Positions 1 to 7,973 of a stretch of DNA of 43,170 nucleotides are shown piece by piece (the stretch's first letter is position 1; every line of letters begins with the position of its first letter). The notes under the pieces were generated by a model. The model made no database searches. It worked only from the letters and a program-made list of their open reading frames with translations, and was not told the origin of the DNA. Position numbers and translations under genes: made by a program. The DNA is from Candidatus Calescibacterium sp. (GTDB taxonomy: Bacteria > DRYD01): contig JANXBF010000010.1 in NCBI GenBank assembly GCA_025057615.1, positions 1-43,170 of the forward strand, written 5' to 3'.

Positions 1-568
1 GATCTACTGGATTTGATATAAAGACAAATTTGTTTCCATATTTTTCAAAATTTTGTTGAACAGACTTTTTCACACTCAAAGATGGGAAAATAATAGCATC
101 AACAAAACTAAATATTTCGTCCAAATGTTTGTATAGAAAGCGCTCATAAATAAATTTTGGGATGAGCTTAAAATAATGATAATATTGCTCGTATTGAGTA
201 TGGTAAATAAACACCACTTTTGACTTAGGATTGTACTCTTTCATTATTCTTGATAATTTATAAATAACAAAAGGATGGTTGACTTGGATGATATCTGGCC
301 TCAAGTTTGTTCTCCTTATTTCATCCCTTAAAGTAAATGGATTAGGAATACAGTAATCAACCTTTGGGAAATATATAGATTTCAACTTAATAAGCTTATA
401 GTTAATCCTATACTTCTGAACTATATCATGATTGAAACTTGGATGTTTAGAAGATATAACAATTACATCTTTTTCTAATTCCTTAAGTCCCCTTGATATT
501 AAATGAACACTATGTACAACACCATTAGTTACGGGGAAAAATACATTAGTTAAAACAGATATATTCAT
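1..568 (-). CDS. Glycosyltransferase (GT4-like), N-terminal part, cut by window edge
   Basis: The reverse strand reads open from an ATG at 568 to the window edge, giving 189 residues that start MNISVLTNVFFPVTNGVVHS. A glycine/valine-rich first strand, a central HTQYEQYYHYF segment and a late FVFISNPVD segment match the N-terminal domain of GT4 glycosyltransferases. The HTQYE-type segment is typical of diacylglycerol glucosyltransferases and related enzymes that move a sugar from a nucleotide sugar onto a membrane lipid or glycan. The catalytic C-terminal domain lies outside the window, so donor and acceptor cannot be read. The start codon overlaps the accA stop (ATGA), so the gene is probably translated with accA. 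The family call is good; the lipid-glucosyltransferase assignment is inference. Confidence 0.8.
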   Translation of the reverse strand, partial: MNISVLTNVFFPVTNGVVHSVHLISRGLKELEKDVIVISSKHPSFNHDIVQKYRINYKLIKLKSIYFPKVDYCIPNPFTLRDEIRRTNLRPDIIQVNHPFVIYKLSRIMKEYNPKSKVVFIYHTQYEQYYHYFKLIPKFIYERFLYKHLDEIFSFVDAIIFPSLSVKKSVQQNFEKYGNKFVFISNPVD

Positions 569-1536
569 ACATAGTTAGAAATATTATCAAAATATCCAAT
601 TTTTCTAAACTTTTTAAACCTGTGTTCTTTGAGATCCTTAAGTTTAATACTTTTCTCTATATACTCAAATAACTTATTTTTTATATTTGAGAAAGAGTTT
701 TTCAGGTCCCTGTGCATCCCTAAGAATGGTTCATAAATTATTTCATCTACTACTCCAAGCTCAAGCAAATCGTAGGAAGTCAATTTCAAATTTTTTGCTG
801 CAACAGCGGACTTAGAAGAATCCCTGTATAGAATTGAAGCAGCACCCTCAGGAGATATCACAGAGTAATAAGCGTTTTCCATCATCAATATATAATTGGC
901 AACAGCTATAGCCAGAGCACCACCCGAACCACCTTCTGATAAAATCAAACAAAGAACAGGAATATCCAATTCAAACATTTTAGAAATAGATTTGGCTATC
1001 GCTATATACTGTCCATTCTGCTCAGCGTTATCACCTGGATAAGCCCCAGGTGTATCAACTATAGTTATTAAAGGTGTTCTGAAATTATTTGCCAAGTCCA
1101 TTACCCTGATTGCTTTGTAAAATCCCTCCGGATTACTCATTCCATAATTTCTTTTTATCTTTTCATTGGTGGTTTTACCTTTGTTATGACCAATAACAAA
1201 AACTGGGTAATCTCCTAATTTTGCCATTCCAGCAGTTATTGACAAATCGTCACCAACATACCTATCACCCTTTAACTCAATGAAATCAGAAAAAACATTA
1301 TCAATAATGTCTTGTAGAACTGGTCTTTTGGGATGCCTTGCTATTTGAACTCTATTAAAAGGATGTATCTTTATTTTCAATTCTTCTATGATTTTTTGAG
1401 TTTTAGATTCCAATATTTCAAGTTCTTGCGGATTGGAAAGTTTACCCTGCTTTTTTAAATCCCTGAGAATGTTTATCCTCTCTTCTAATTTATCAAGAAA
1501 TTTCTCTAGTTCAAATACATTTAAGATGTCTTCCAT
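565..1536 (-). CDS. accA: Acetyl-CoA carboxylase, carboxyltransferase subunit alpha
   Basis: The protein has 323 residues, close to the usual ~320 for AccA. With AccD it transfers the carboxyl group from carboxybiotin to acetyl-CoA, making malonyl-CoA for fatty acid synthesis in the cytoplasm. The family signature is visible in the middle: DTPGAYPGDNAEQNGQ followed by LSEGGSGGALAIAVAN, which forms the crotonase-like acyl-CoA site. The N-terminal ~60 residues are the usual helical, lysine/glutamate-rich region. It starts at an ATG 40 nt after the tRNA-Val gene and ends overlapping the next glycosyltransferase by four bases. No accD, accB or accC is in the window, so the complex is encoded at several loci. 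Confidence 0.96.
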   Translation of the reverse strand: MEDILNVFELEKFLDKLEERINILRDLKKQGKLSNPQELEILESKTQKIIEELKIKIHPFNRVQIARHPKRPVLQDIIDNVFSDFIELKGDRYVGDDLSITAGMAKLGDYPVFVIGHNKGKTTNEKIKRNYGMSNPEGFYKAIRVMDLANNFRTPLITIVDTPGAYPGDNAEQNGQYIAIAKSISKMFELDIPVLCLILSEGGSGGALAIAVANYILMMENAYYSVISPEGAASILYRDSSKSAVAAKNLKLTSYDLLELGVVDEIIYEPFLGMHRDLKNSFSNIKNKLFEYIEKSIKLKDLKEHRFKKFRKIGYFDNISNYV

Positions 1537-1576
1537 AAGATATTCTTTTTTTCACAGGTAAGGTATCTAGATTTTT

Positions 1577-1653
1577 TGGTGGGCGAGACAGGAGTTGAAC
1601 CTGTGACCTCTTGCATGTCACGCAAGCGCTCTAACCACCTGAGCTACCCGCCC
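1577..1653 (-). tRNA. tRNA-Val (anticodon GAC)
   Basis: The reverse strand folds as a full cloverleaf. The acceptor stem is GGGCGGG with CTCGCCC, the D arm contains TAGCTCAG, the anticodon stem CTTGC/GCAAG encloses loop GTGACAT (anticodon GAC), and the T arm is ACAGG-TTCAACT-CCTGT. The 3' CCA is encoded (1577-1579). The gene lies 40 nt upstream of accA on the same strand and may be co-transcribed with it. GAC reads the GUC and GUU valine codons. Confidence 0.95.
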
Positions 1654-1700
1654 ACTTATAAATATAATTCTATTTTATACCCTCACTAACCTTCATAAAA

Positions 1701-2906
1701 TCAGATAAACTTTTCCACTATCATCTTTGTTAGAGGATAACTAGCAGTTAAACCTGGAGAAACAATATTTAGGATATGAACACTATTTTCAGTATTTTCA
1801 ACTATGAAATCCTCTTCCAGTTCAAAATTCTTCAAATTAAGAATCTGAGCTCTTATTCCAGGAACAGCTTTTATAAAATCATCAATATTTAGCATAGAAC
1901 CCATTTCGACCAATTTGAAAGCCTCCTCAATAAAATCTTTTTTTCTTATTTTTTTTAGTTCTTTTAATGCATTAATCCTATATTCTTTGTTTTTTAGTAG
2001 TAATATGATGTTCAGAGAAACTGTTTGTATTAACTCACTTAGTGAAAAATTGTTGAGTCCCTGGTAGTTTTCTCGCCAAAAAGCAGTGAAAGCGTTAGGT
2101 CCCACTTTTGTCTTGTCATCGTATACCGTCCAATGAACCCCAAGGAAATATTTTGAAGTCGGAACGGGATAAACATTTGTGTTTAAAACCTTTTTATTAA
2201 TTTGGTAGTACATTCCTCTAAACGGTAGGATGATATAATTTTTTGCTAGACCGAATTTTCTCGCTATCATGTCAGCATATAATCCAGCACAGTTAATAAA
2301 TTTATCATTCCAAATCAAAACAACATCTTTCCCTTGAGTATTTAAGAGTATCATATTTTCCATAGGTTTCAAGGATAATATTCTACAATTAAATAAAAAG
2401 GATACTCCTCTATCCATCAATTGTTCATAGAGTTTGTATATCAGTTTTACTGGATCTATGGTAGAAGTTTTTGGACTCCATATAGCCTGCTCAAATACCC
2501 TTACCTTTGGTTCAATTTCTTTTGCTTGCTTGTGGGACACTAATTCTACTTGAGCACCATTTCTTTTGGCTCTATCGTATAGGTCATGTAGTTTCCGAAG
2601 TTCTTCAACACAGGTTGGAACTATTAGTTTACCCACTTTATTTATGGGAATTCCATTTTTTTCACAGTAGTCAGTTAAAAATTTGTTACCTTCGATACAG
2701 AACTTTGCCTTAAGTGAATCCGGTGTATAGTATATACCTGCATGTATTACCCCACTATTCTTTCCACTTGCATGTATTCCCACTTCTTTCTCTTTGTCAA
2801 TGATAATTATCTTTTTTTTGTTTTGATATTTCTCCAGTATATTATAAGCGGTAAACATTCCCACTATTCCAGCACCAACTATTAAAAAATCCACACTATA
2901 TCTCAT
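1701..2906 (-). CDS. lhgO: L-2-hydroxyglutarate oxidase/dehydrogenase-like FAD protein (LhgO family)
   Basis: About 401 residues of the DAO/GlpA-like FAD oxidoreductase fold. The N-terminus has the dinucleotide-binding motif LIVGAGIVGMFTA, then ASGKNSGVIHAGIYYTP, which closely matches LhgO/YgaF proteins. Further LhgO-like blocks are ILPFRGMYYQI and FLGVHWTVYDDKTKVGPNA. LhgO oxidises L-2-hydroxyglutarate to 2-oxoglutarate and passes electrons to the quinone pool or another acceptor. A TTG three codons upstream (2915) would lengthen the ORF, but the ATG at 2906 starts right before the FAD strand and is preferred; no strong ribosome-binding site supports either. The gene is divergent from the membrane-protein cluster at 3069. 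Another FAD-dependent 2-hydroxyacid or amine oxidase remains possible. Confidence 0.82.
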   Translation of the reverse strand: MRYSVDFLIVGAGIVGMFTAYNILEKYQNKKKIIIIDKEKEVGIHASGKNSGVIHAGIYYTPDSLKAKFCIEGNKFLTDYCEKNGIPINKVGKLIVPTCVEELRKLHDLYDRAKRNGAQVELVSHKQAKEIEPKVRVFEQAIWSPKTSTIDPVKLIYKLYEQLMDRGVSFLFNCRILSLKPMENMILLNTQGKDVVLIWNDKFINCAGLYADMIARKFGLAKNYIILPFRGMYYQINKKVLNTNVYPVPTSKYFLGVHWTVYDDKTKVGPNAFTAFWRENYQGLNNFSLSELIQTVSLNIILLLKNKEYRINALKELKKIRKKDFIEEAFKLVEMGSMLNIDDFIKAVPGIRAQILNLKNFELEEDFIVENTENSVHILNIVSPGLTASYPLTKMIVEKFI

Positions 2907-3001
2907 AGACCACAAAAATTGTAAAAAACAAAATAAATTAACAATAAAATAAAGCTAAATACATTATCATCAATAAATTATTTTAGTGTATCATTTCTCA
3001 A

Positions 3002-3033
3002 AAACCTTCTTAACTTTCAAAAAAAGAAGGTTT
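3002..3033. repeat. Perfect 10-bp inverted repeat in a divergent promoter region
   Basis: AAACCTTCTT (3002-3011) and AAGAAGGTTT (3024-3033) are perfect reverse complements separated by 12 nt. The element sits between the divergent lhgO-like gene and the plus-strand gene at 3069, about 35 nt before its ATG. No gene ends here, so a terminator is unlikely. It could be an operator or a 5'-UTR hairpin. Confidence 0.6.
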
Positions 3034-3068
3034 GAATCCAAAAATATGGTATTTCTCTTAATAAAGAA

Positions 3069-3725
3069 ATGTATGAAAACATCATAGAGTATGAAATAAG
3101 ACCAATAAAGAATAAAATTTATCTTTTTTTGATAGTAATAATTTTTTTATATATCATTTCTTTTTTCATTTTTTTTTCATACTTCACTAAAATAGATATT
3201 GATTCAAAAGTGCATATCATACTTATAGGATTCTCAATAATCACTATATGGGGCCTAAGCGAAGATATAAATAGAATTTTTAGTAGAAGAATAAAGAGTA
3301 TTATATATAGAATCTTAAGCAGTAGTGAGCTAAAACTAGAATTGGTAAAAAAAATAGATAGTAAACTTGACAATATTATGAATACTCAAATTCAAACTTA
3401 TAAAGAGATTGCGAATGTTCCTAACTTAATTATAGAATATAAAGAAGTGATAAAAATTGTTTATGATTATGAAACCAGATATATTTTTCTTATTTCAGTC
3501 CTAAAAAATAAGAATGATAAGAATTATCTAATTATTTCTTATAATCCAGAAAAATTAGTATCTTCTCTTCCAAATGAATTTCAAATTTTTCACACCGATG
3601 AATATTCAATTATAATAACAGATAAAACTATGGATCTAACAATTTGGACCAAAAAAGAAGATATAAAAAAAGTGATTCAAAACATTAGCACCGTAATAAA
3701 CTATGTATCATCTATTCACAAATAA
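3069..3725 (+). CDS. Hypothetical protein with two N-terminal membrane segments (1st of cluster)
   Basis: 218 residues with no family I recognise. Two hydrophobic segments lie at about residues 17-39 and 48-63, the second containing ITIWGL. A lysine-rich helical stretch of about 60 residues follows, then an alternating beta/helix domain that ends with KKEDIKKVIQNISTVINYV. This suggests a membrane-anchored protein with a soluble domain of ~150 residues. The stop is directly followed by the ATG of the next gene (TAAATG), so the two are almost certainly co-translated. The convergent protein at 4544-5563 has the same layout and a similar TIWIGL end to its second segment, hinting at shared ancestry. 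The ribosome-binding site is weak. Function unknown. Confidence 0.75.
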   Translation: MYENIIEYEIRPIKNKIYLFLIVIIFLYIISFFIFFSYFTKIDIDSKVHIILIGFSIITIWGLSEDINRIFSRRIKSIIYRILSSSELKLELVKKIDSKLDNIMNTQIQTYKEIANVPNLIIEYKEVIKIVYDYETRYIFLISVLKNKNDKNYLIISYNPEKLVSSLPNEFQIFHTDEYSIIITDKTMDLTIWTKKEDIKKVIQNISTVINYVSSIHK

Positions 3726-4517
3726 ATGATACAGGATATAAAAACAATAAAATTCTGGACATTTCAAATTACGCAACTATTACACATAATTTGGTTTACA
3801 ATTACCTTACTATTAATATATTTCTACATTTCCTCAACAATGTATTATGTTCTCAAAAAGCTTTTACTCTTTACATTTTCTGATAGGGAAGGTAAAGATA
3901 CATATAAAGAAATAATTTTGAAAAATAAAAAACCAGACTCAATAATTACCATTACAATACTCTTAGTATTTATACTCATTGCTCTCTATAGCATTTTTCA
4001 AACTATTTATAATCTTACCTGGATTGCTTACAACGATTTTAATAAAAAGTTTTCAAGAATAATAAATAAAGAGTTACTGAAAAACGGTATATTAATTGAT
4101 AACTTTTACATAGGTAAATATATTCCACAAGAATCAAATTTCTTTAAAAATTACCTATATCAAAGGGAATTTAGCAAGTATGAAATCAAGGAACATAACT
4201 CTCTAATAATACTGTATATAAAGGATAAACAGCAACTGCCTATATATTTTTCAGAATTAGAGATATCCGAGAAAACACAGAGATACACAGAAACTTTCTT
4301 TTATGGTTGCATCTTCAGTATACATGAAGCTATCTTCCAATCAAGAGAAAAATATTACATGAAGTTCAATGATAATCATTATCACATCATAATGTATCAG
4401 TACAACTATCCAGACAAAAGCCTACTGGAATACAAGTTATTTAGAATAATAAATCCACAAATAGTACTTGTTAACTTTAATAAAATTCTACAAATAGTAA
4501 AGAGTTTTATAATATAA
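3726..4517 (+). CDS. Hypothetical protein with two N-terminal membrane segments (2nd of cluster)
   Basis: 263 residues, unrecognised. Hydrophobic segments lie at about residues 19-42 and 72-98, separated by a short charged loop (SDREGKDTYKEIILKNKKP). The remaining ~165 residues are a mixed, tyrosine-rich alpha/beta domain without cysteine pairs or a known catalytic motif. The ATG abuts the stop of the preceding gene, indicating translational coupling. The gene ends 26 nt before the convergent gene at 4544-5563, with a 23-bp tandem repeat in the junction. Its architecture parallels both neighbours. Function unknown. Confidence 0.75.
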   Translation: MIQDIKTIKFWTFQITQLLHIIWFTITLLLIYFYISSTMYYVLKKLLLFTFSDREGKDTYKEIILKNKKPDSIITITILLVFILIALYSIFQTIYNLTWIAYNDFNKKFSRIINKELLKNGILIDNFYIGKYIPQESNFFKNYLYQREFSKYEIKEHNSLIILYIKDKQQLPIYFSELEISEKTQRYTETFFYGCIFSIHEAIFQSREKYYMKFNDNHYHIIMYQYNYPDKSLLEYKLFRIINPQIVLVNFNKILQIVKSFII

Positions 4518-4521
4518 CCAA

Positions 4522-4567
4522 TAAAAATAATAATTTGATACATCTAAAAATAATAATCTGATCCATC
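4522..4567. repeat. 23-bp tandem duplication at the junction of convergent genes
   Basis: Copies at 4522-4544 and 4545-4567 match at 21 of 23 positions and abut exactly. The TAG stop of the minus-strand gene (4546-4544) straddles the copy junction. Because 23 is not a multiple of three, loss of one copy would shift the frame and remove this stop. Confidence 0.85.
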
Positions 4568-5563
4568 TGATGTATCAGCATCTTGATTTGATTTCATAGC
4601 ATCCGCTTTTGATACCTCTATATATGGTTCATCCGATTTTCTATTGTCCAGCTCAACTGATATATCGTGAGGATAAAAAAAGATACTGAAATAATGCCTA
4701 ATTTTTTCTATTTCTTCTTCTATATACTTCATTGTAAATTTCCTCAATATACTGAAGTGGAACATTCTTTCATCCTTATGTATGTAGTAGTAAAATACGT
4801 TATAGATGTGAGTATCATTTTCCACTTTAAAGTGTTCTACTTTGGTATTACTAATTTCTATTGTATCTTCTTCTCTAATTAATTCAGATTTTGTTATTAT
4901 AAAAATCAATGCCACACAGGAAAATTCTCTTTTGTATTTTCTGAGTGATCTATACCTATGAGCATGTTCCTTAGAGAGAACATATTTAGAAAAAGATACC
5001 ATATGTAATTTTTTACTTCCTGTTTTAATAGCAAAGTAGTCATTAAATCTTATATAACTATTTTTATGTCCATATTGAATTTTACTATCCAAAGGTTTAT
5101 TAAAAAATTTTTCTATTATTTCCTGTATATCACGAGGTGGATATCCCCAAGAAGATATTCCAAATCTTCCAATATCTTTAATCTGCATATCATAAAATTC
5201 AAGATCACGAGGCAATATTCTATTTCTTACAATATAATTATATTCTTCTTTTACATTTTTAAAATAGGGTAAACCAATCCAAATAGTGAACATAAACAAA
5301 GATGAAAGAAATACTATCAAAAACATATTGAAATCAATGTTATAAATAATAATCTCCAGAACTGCATTCCATATATTGCTATCAGACAGATATATATTAA
5401 GATTCTCTAACAAAGATTGTATAAAGAACAGTATTAGAATAATTACTGTAGAAATAAATGAAAAGAAAAAAATTTTTTTCACAGGATCTATTATTAGTCT
5501 TATTCTTTCCTTTTCGATAGATACTATCTTATCATCCAATGATAATATATCGCTTTTATTCAT
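4544..5563 (-). CDS. Hypothetical protein with two N-terminal membrane segments (3rd of cluster, convergent)
   Basis: 339 residues, unrecognised. A charged N-terminus of ~30 residues precedes membrane segments at about 31-53 and 78-99, the second ending in FTIWIGLPYF. A long soluble part follows, containing SSWGYPPRDIQEIIEKFF, an NSYIRFNDYFAIKTGSKK strand region and a helical segment KYIEEEIEKIRHYF. The last ~20 residues are acidic and low in complexity (SNQDADTSDGSDYYF). That tail is encoded inside the 23-bp tandem duplication, so its length may vary between strains. The ATG at 5563 has a modest GGTGA upstream. It is convergent with the two-gene unit at 3069-4517. Function unknown. Confidence 0.72.
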   Translation of the reverse strand: MNKSDILSLDDKIVSIEKERIRLIIDPVKKIFFFSFISTVIILILFFIQSLLENLNIYLSDSNIWNAVLEIIIYNIDFNMFLIVFLSSLFMFTIWIGLPYFKNVKEEYNYIVRNRILPRDLEFYDMQIKDIGRFGISSWGYPPRDIQEIIEKFFNKPLDSKIQYGHKNSYIRFNDYFAIKTGSKKLHMVSFSKYVLSKEHAHRYRSLRKYKREFSCVALIFIITKSELIREEDTIEISNTKVEHFKVENDTHIYNVFYYYIHKDERMFHFSILRKFTMKYIEEEIEKIRHYFSIFFYPHDISVELDNRKSDEPYIEVSKADAMKSNQDADTSDGSDYYF

Positions 5564-5964
5564 TTTAGATTCACCATATATGTTAAGTGTTATATTATAA
5601 CTACAGTTCTGCTTACTTTGGGTATTTCTTTACTAAAACCTAAAAACTAACTACTTAAAATAGTATGAAAATACATTTAATTCATTTAAGTCTAATTTTT
5701 ACGAATACTTTCCGTAAATAATAAGACACCTATGTTTTTACATTTCTCAATTTCTACAAAATAGTAAATTTTCCTCTGAATAAATCAAGAATAAATCAAG
5801 AATAAATCATCAATTTCCATAATAAACACCGATGTAAAATTTTATTATATTTTTTATCTATTGGTTTCCTAAATATAAAACCAAAAGTATTCAAATTGTG
5901 AAGGATAGAATATTTAGTCCAAAGAATTTATATTTCTGAAAAACAAAAAACAGGGAGAAAATGT
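5564..5964. other. 401-nt non-coding region upstream of the nucleoside transporter
   Basis: I find no convincing coding frame or known RNA. It holds a three-copy 11-bp repeat (5778-5810), a short inverted repeat TTTACG...CGTAAA near 5697-5717, and the GGGAG ribosome-binding site of the transporter near 5952. It must contain the promoters of the minus-strand gene at 5563 and of the transporter, but no clear -35/-10 pair stands out. Confidence 0.6.
5778..5810. repeat. Three tandem copies of an 11-bp unit (GAATAAATCAA)
   Basis: GAATAAATCAA occurs at 5778, 5789 and 5800 back to back; only the last base of the third copy differs. The 11-bp spacing is about one helical turn, so a protein binding each copy would sit on one DNA face. 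The array ends about 155 nt before the transporter start. A regulatory iteron or slippage product are both possible. Confidence 0.8.
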
Positions 5965-7440
5965 ATGAATGAACAAGAAAATAGTAACAATAATCCAAAT
6001 GATGGGAAAAATGTTGAAAATACTAATAAATCCAAAAATGAATCCCAAAATCATATAAAGGTGAAAAACTCCATATCCAGAATACTCACAAAACTATTAC
6101 TATATTTTTTATGTGTAGGGTCTTTATTCTTCCTGGCCAACTTATTTGAAACCAATAAAATTATAAGAGGACTAATAGGACTAACATTCATATTTACAAC
6201 TTTATTTTTTTTAAGTGAAAACATAAGGGCAATAAACTACAAAACGCTGATAGTAGGTTTTCTATTTCAATTAGTTTTAGCAATCCTTCTACTTTTGACC
6301 CAAGATATAGTAGGAATATTTAAAGCAGCAAATGATGTTTTTTTAGCCTTAATGGACTATGCTAAGAAAGGTATAGAATTCCTATTTGCAAGTTTTGTAA
6401 CCAATAAGTTGGAATCTCCCTTAATTAATTTCACGTTTATAATTTTGCCAACGATTGTATTTTTTGGTGCTCTAATTTATTTCTTTTATTACATAGGAGT
6501 GATGGAGTTAATAATTAGAGCTTATGCTTGGGTAATGATGAGAGTATTGGGAACATCAGGAGCAGAATCAGTTGTGGCTTCTGCAAAACTATTTGTAGGT
6601 CAAACAGAAGCTCCACTTATAATCAAACCATTTCTCGCTTTACTTACGAGGTCTGAAATTTTTACAGTCATGTCAGCAGGAATGGCAACTATGGCTGGAG
6701 GAGTCATGGCAGCCTACGTAGCAATGATCAGTCCATACATACCAACAATAGCAGGACACCTACTAACAGCAATAATTTTGTCAGTAACTGCATCGGTTTA
6801 CATGTCAAAGACATTAATCCCAGAAACAGGAGATCCTGTAACAAGAGGAGACATAAAAATAAAACTGGAAAAACAGGGAACCAACGTATTTGAAGCTATA
6901 ACATTAGGAGCTAGAGATGGTATGTTCTTAGCATTCAATGTTGGAGCAATGTTACTGGCATTCATTAGTCTAATAGCACTACTAAATGACCTATTTTTCA
7001 ATATAACCAAATGGTTATTCACAAACATAGGTTTTTTATCTACCCTAAAACCTTTCACATTCCAAGATATACTATCATTAATAGCTTATCCGATAGCCTA
7101 TCTTTTGGGAGTACCAAAACAAGAAGCGTTCTTAGCAGCAAACTTTATCAGCCAAAAAATAGTAATAAACGAATTTGTGGCTTACAGCAATTTTGCCAAA
7201 ACTATAGCAGAGAATCCTGAATCTCTATCAATGCAAACCAAAATAATCTTGAGTTATGCTCTTGCGGGATTTGCAAACTTCAGTTCAATAGGTATCCAAA
7301 TAGGTGGAATAGGAGCTTTAGAACCCAAAATAAGACCAACAATAGCACAACTTGGACTAAGAGCTCTAATAATTGGAAACTTGGCAAATTTTTCATCAGC
7401 AGTATTGGCAGGAATAATAATGTCACATACAACTTTCTAA
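5965..7440 (+). CDS. nupC: Concentrative nucleoside transporter (NupC/CNT family)
   Basis: 491 residues of a polytopic inner-membrane protein. The CNT substrate and cation signature GQTEAPLIIKP is at about residues 212-222, and a late NEFVAY motif supplies the second conserved Asn/Glu pair. Gly/Ala-rich segments such as MATMAGGVMAAYVAMI and the ending ANFSSIGIQIGGIGAL are also typical. CNT proteins import nucleosides with Na+ or H+. The first ~35 residues form a hydrophilic Asn/Lys/Glu-rich extension, so the protein is longer than the ~400 residues of E. coli NupC. The ATG at 5965 has a GGGAG 8 nt upstream; an ATG at 5961 is out of frame. It appears to be a single-gene unit. The ion and nucleoside specificity cannot be read. 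Confidence 0.92.
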   Translation: MNEQENSNNNPNDGKNVENTNKSKNESQNHIKVKNSISRILTKLLLYFLCVGSLFFLANLFETNKIIRGLIGLTFIFTTLFFLSENIRAINYKTLIVGFLFQLVLAILLLLTQDIVGIFKAANDVFLALMDYAKKGIEFLFASFVTNKLESPLINFTFIILPTIVFFGALIYFFYYIGVMELIIRAYAWVMMRVLGTSGAESVVASAKLFVGQTEAPLIIKPFLALLTRSEIFTVMSAGMATMAGGVMAAYVAMISPYIPTIAGHLLTAIILSVTASVYMSKTLIPETGDPVTRGDIKIKLEKQGTNVFEAITLGARDGMFLAFNVGAMLLAFISLIALLNDLFFNITKWLFTNIGFLSTLKPFTFQDILSLIAYPIAYLLGVPKQEAFLAANFISQKIVINEFVAYSNFAKTIAENPESLSMQTKIILSYALAGFANFSSIGIQIGGIGALEPKIRPTIAQLGLRALIIGNLANFSSAVLAGIIMSHTTF

Positions 7441-7495
7441 ATAGCCCTCAAAGAAAATAATTCACTGAGAATATCATTCCTGGAAACGAGAATAT

Positions 7496-7876
7496 CTAGA
7501 AAGGAAGTTTACTTATATATTGTTTTAAATTATACTTATCAAAAATCCTCAAGATTTCGTCAGTATATATTTGAACAGATTTTTCCTCCGAAAAAGGACC
7601 ATTATAGACTATTTTCATATTTGGATAAAAGGATTTAACATATAAATGTATTGCTTGCATAAACTCGTCCTTTTCTACAATTTTGTTACTATTCTGATCA
7701 ACTTGCTTTAGATAGTGAAAAAACTTTTTCACAAAAGTTGAATCTTCTGAAGATAAATTATTAACAAACTCATCATTATAAAATTTAGTTACGTCTGCGT
7801 ATAACTTCTGTTCACCTTTTGAAAATTCTATTTTCAATCCATCAAACCCAACCCTATTAATTTCTACTTTACCCAT
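7496..7876 (-). CDS. Small hypothetical protein with a single EF-hand-like motif
   Basis: 126 residues, no signal peptide or membrane segment, so probably cytoplasmic. Residues 60-71 read DQNSNKIVEKDE. This fits the EF-hand calcium loop at positions 1 (Asp), 3 (Asn), 5 (Asn), 7-8 (Ile-Val), 9 (Glu) and 12 (Glu), but position 6 is Lys instead of the usual Gly. Helices are predicted on both sides (FVKKFFHYLKQV before, FMQAIHLYVKSF after), as in a true helix-loop-helix. The rest is unrecognised. It has a strong AAGGGGGTG ribosome-binding site. It lies downstream of the flavoprotein gene on the same strand, 97 nt away, where sdhB would be expected. Calcium binding is inference. Confidence 0.7.
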   Translation of the reverse strand: MGKVEINRVGFDGLKIEFSKGEQKLYADVTKFYNDEFVNNLSSEDSTFVKKFFHYLKQVDQNSNKIVEKDEFMQAIHLYVKSFYPNMKIVYNGPFSEEKSVQIYTDEILRIFDKYNLKQYISKLPF

Positions 7877-7973
7877 TATAAATACACCCCCTTAGAAATG
7901 GGAATACGCATTAAAGGAAAAAAATTATCAAAAATTTATTAAATAATTGTAAAAATTATTCAAATAAGTAATT

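Noticed and set aside
2907-2915. TTG start three codons upstream of the LhgO-like ATG
   Set aside because: The ATG at 2906 starts immediately before the FAD-binding strand and is a better start codon; nothing in the upstream sequence favours TTG.
5955-5970. ATG at 5961 as start of the nucleoside transporter
   Set aside because: It is out of frame and hits a stop after three codons; the ATG at 5965 has correct frame and spacing to GGGAG.
6798-7058. Minus-strand open frame of 86 codons inside the nucleoside transporter gene
   Set aside because: It is the antisense shadow of a conserved transporter, with no ribosome-binding site or recognisable protein features.
7441-7495. Possible bidirectional terminator between the transporter and EF-hand-like gene
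   Set aside because: GAGAATATC occurs twice (7467 and 7489), but as a direct repeat; there is no stem-loop with a T-tract.
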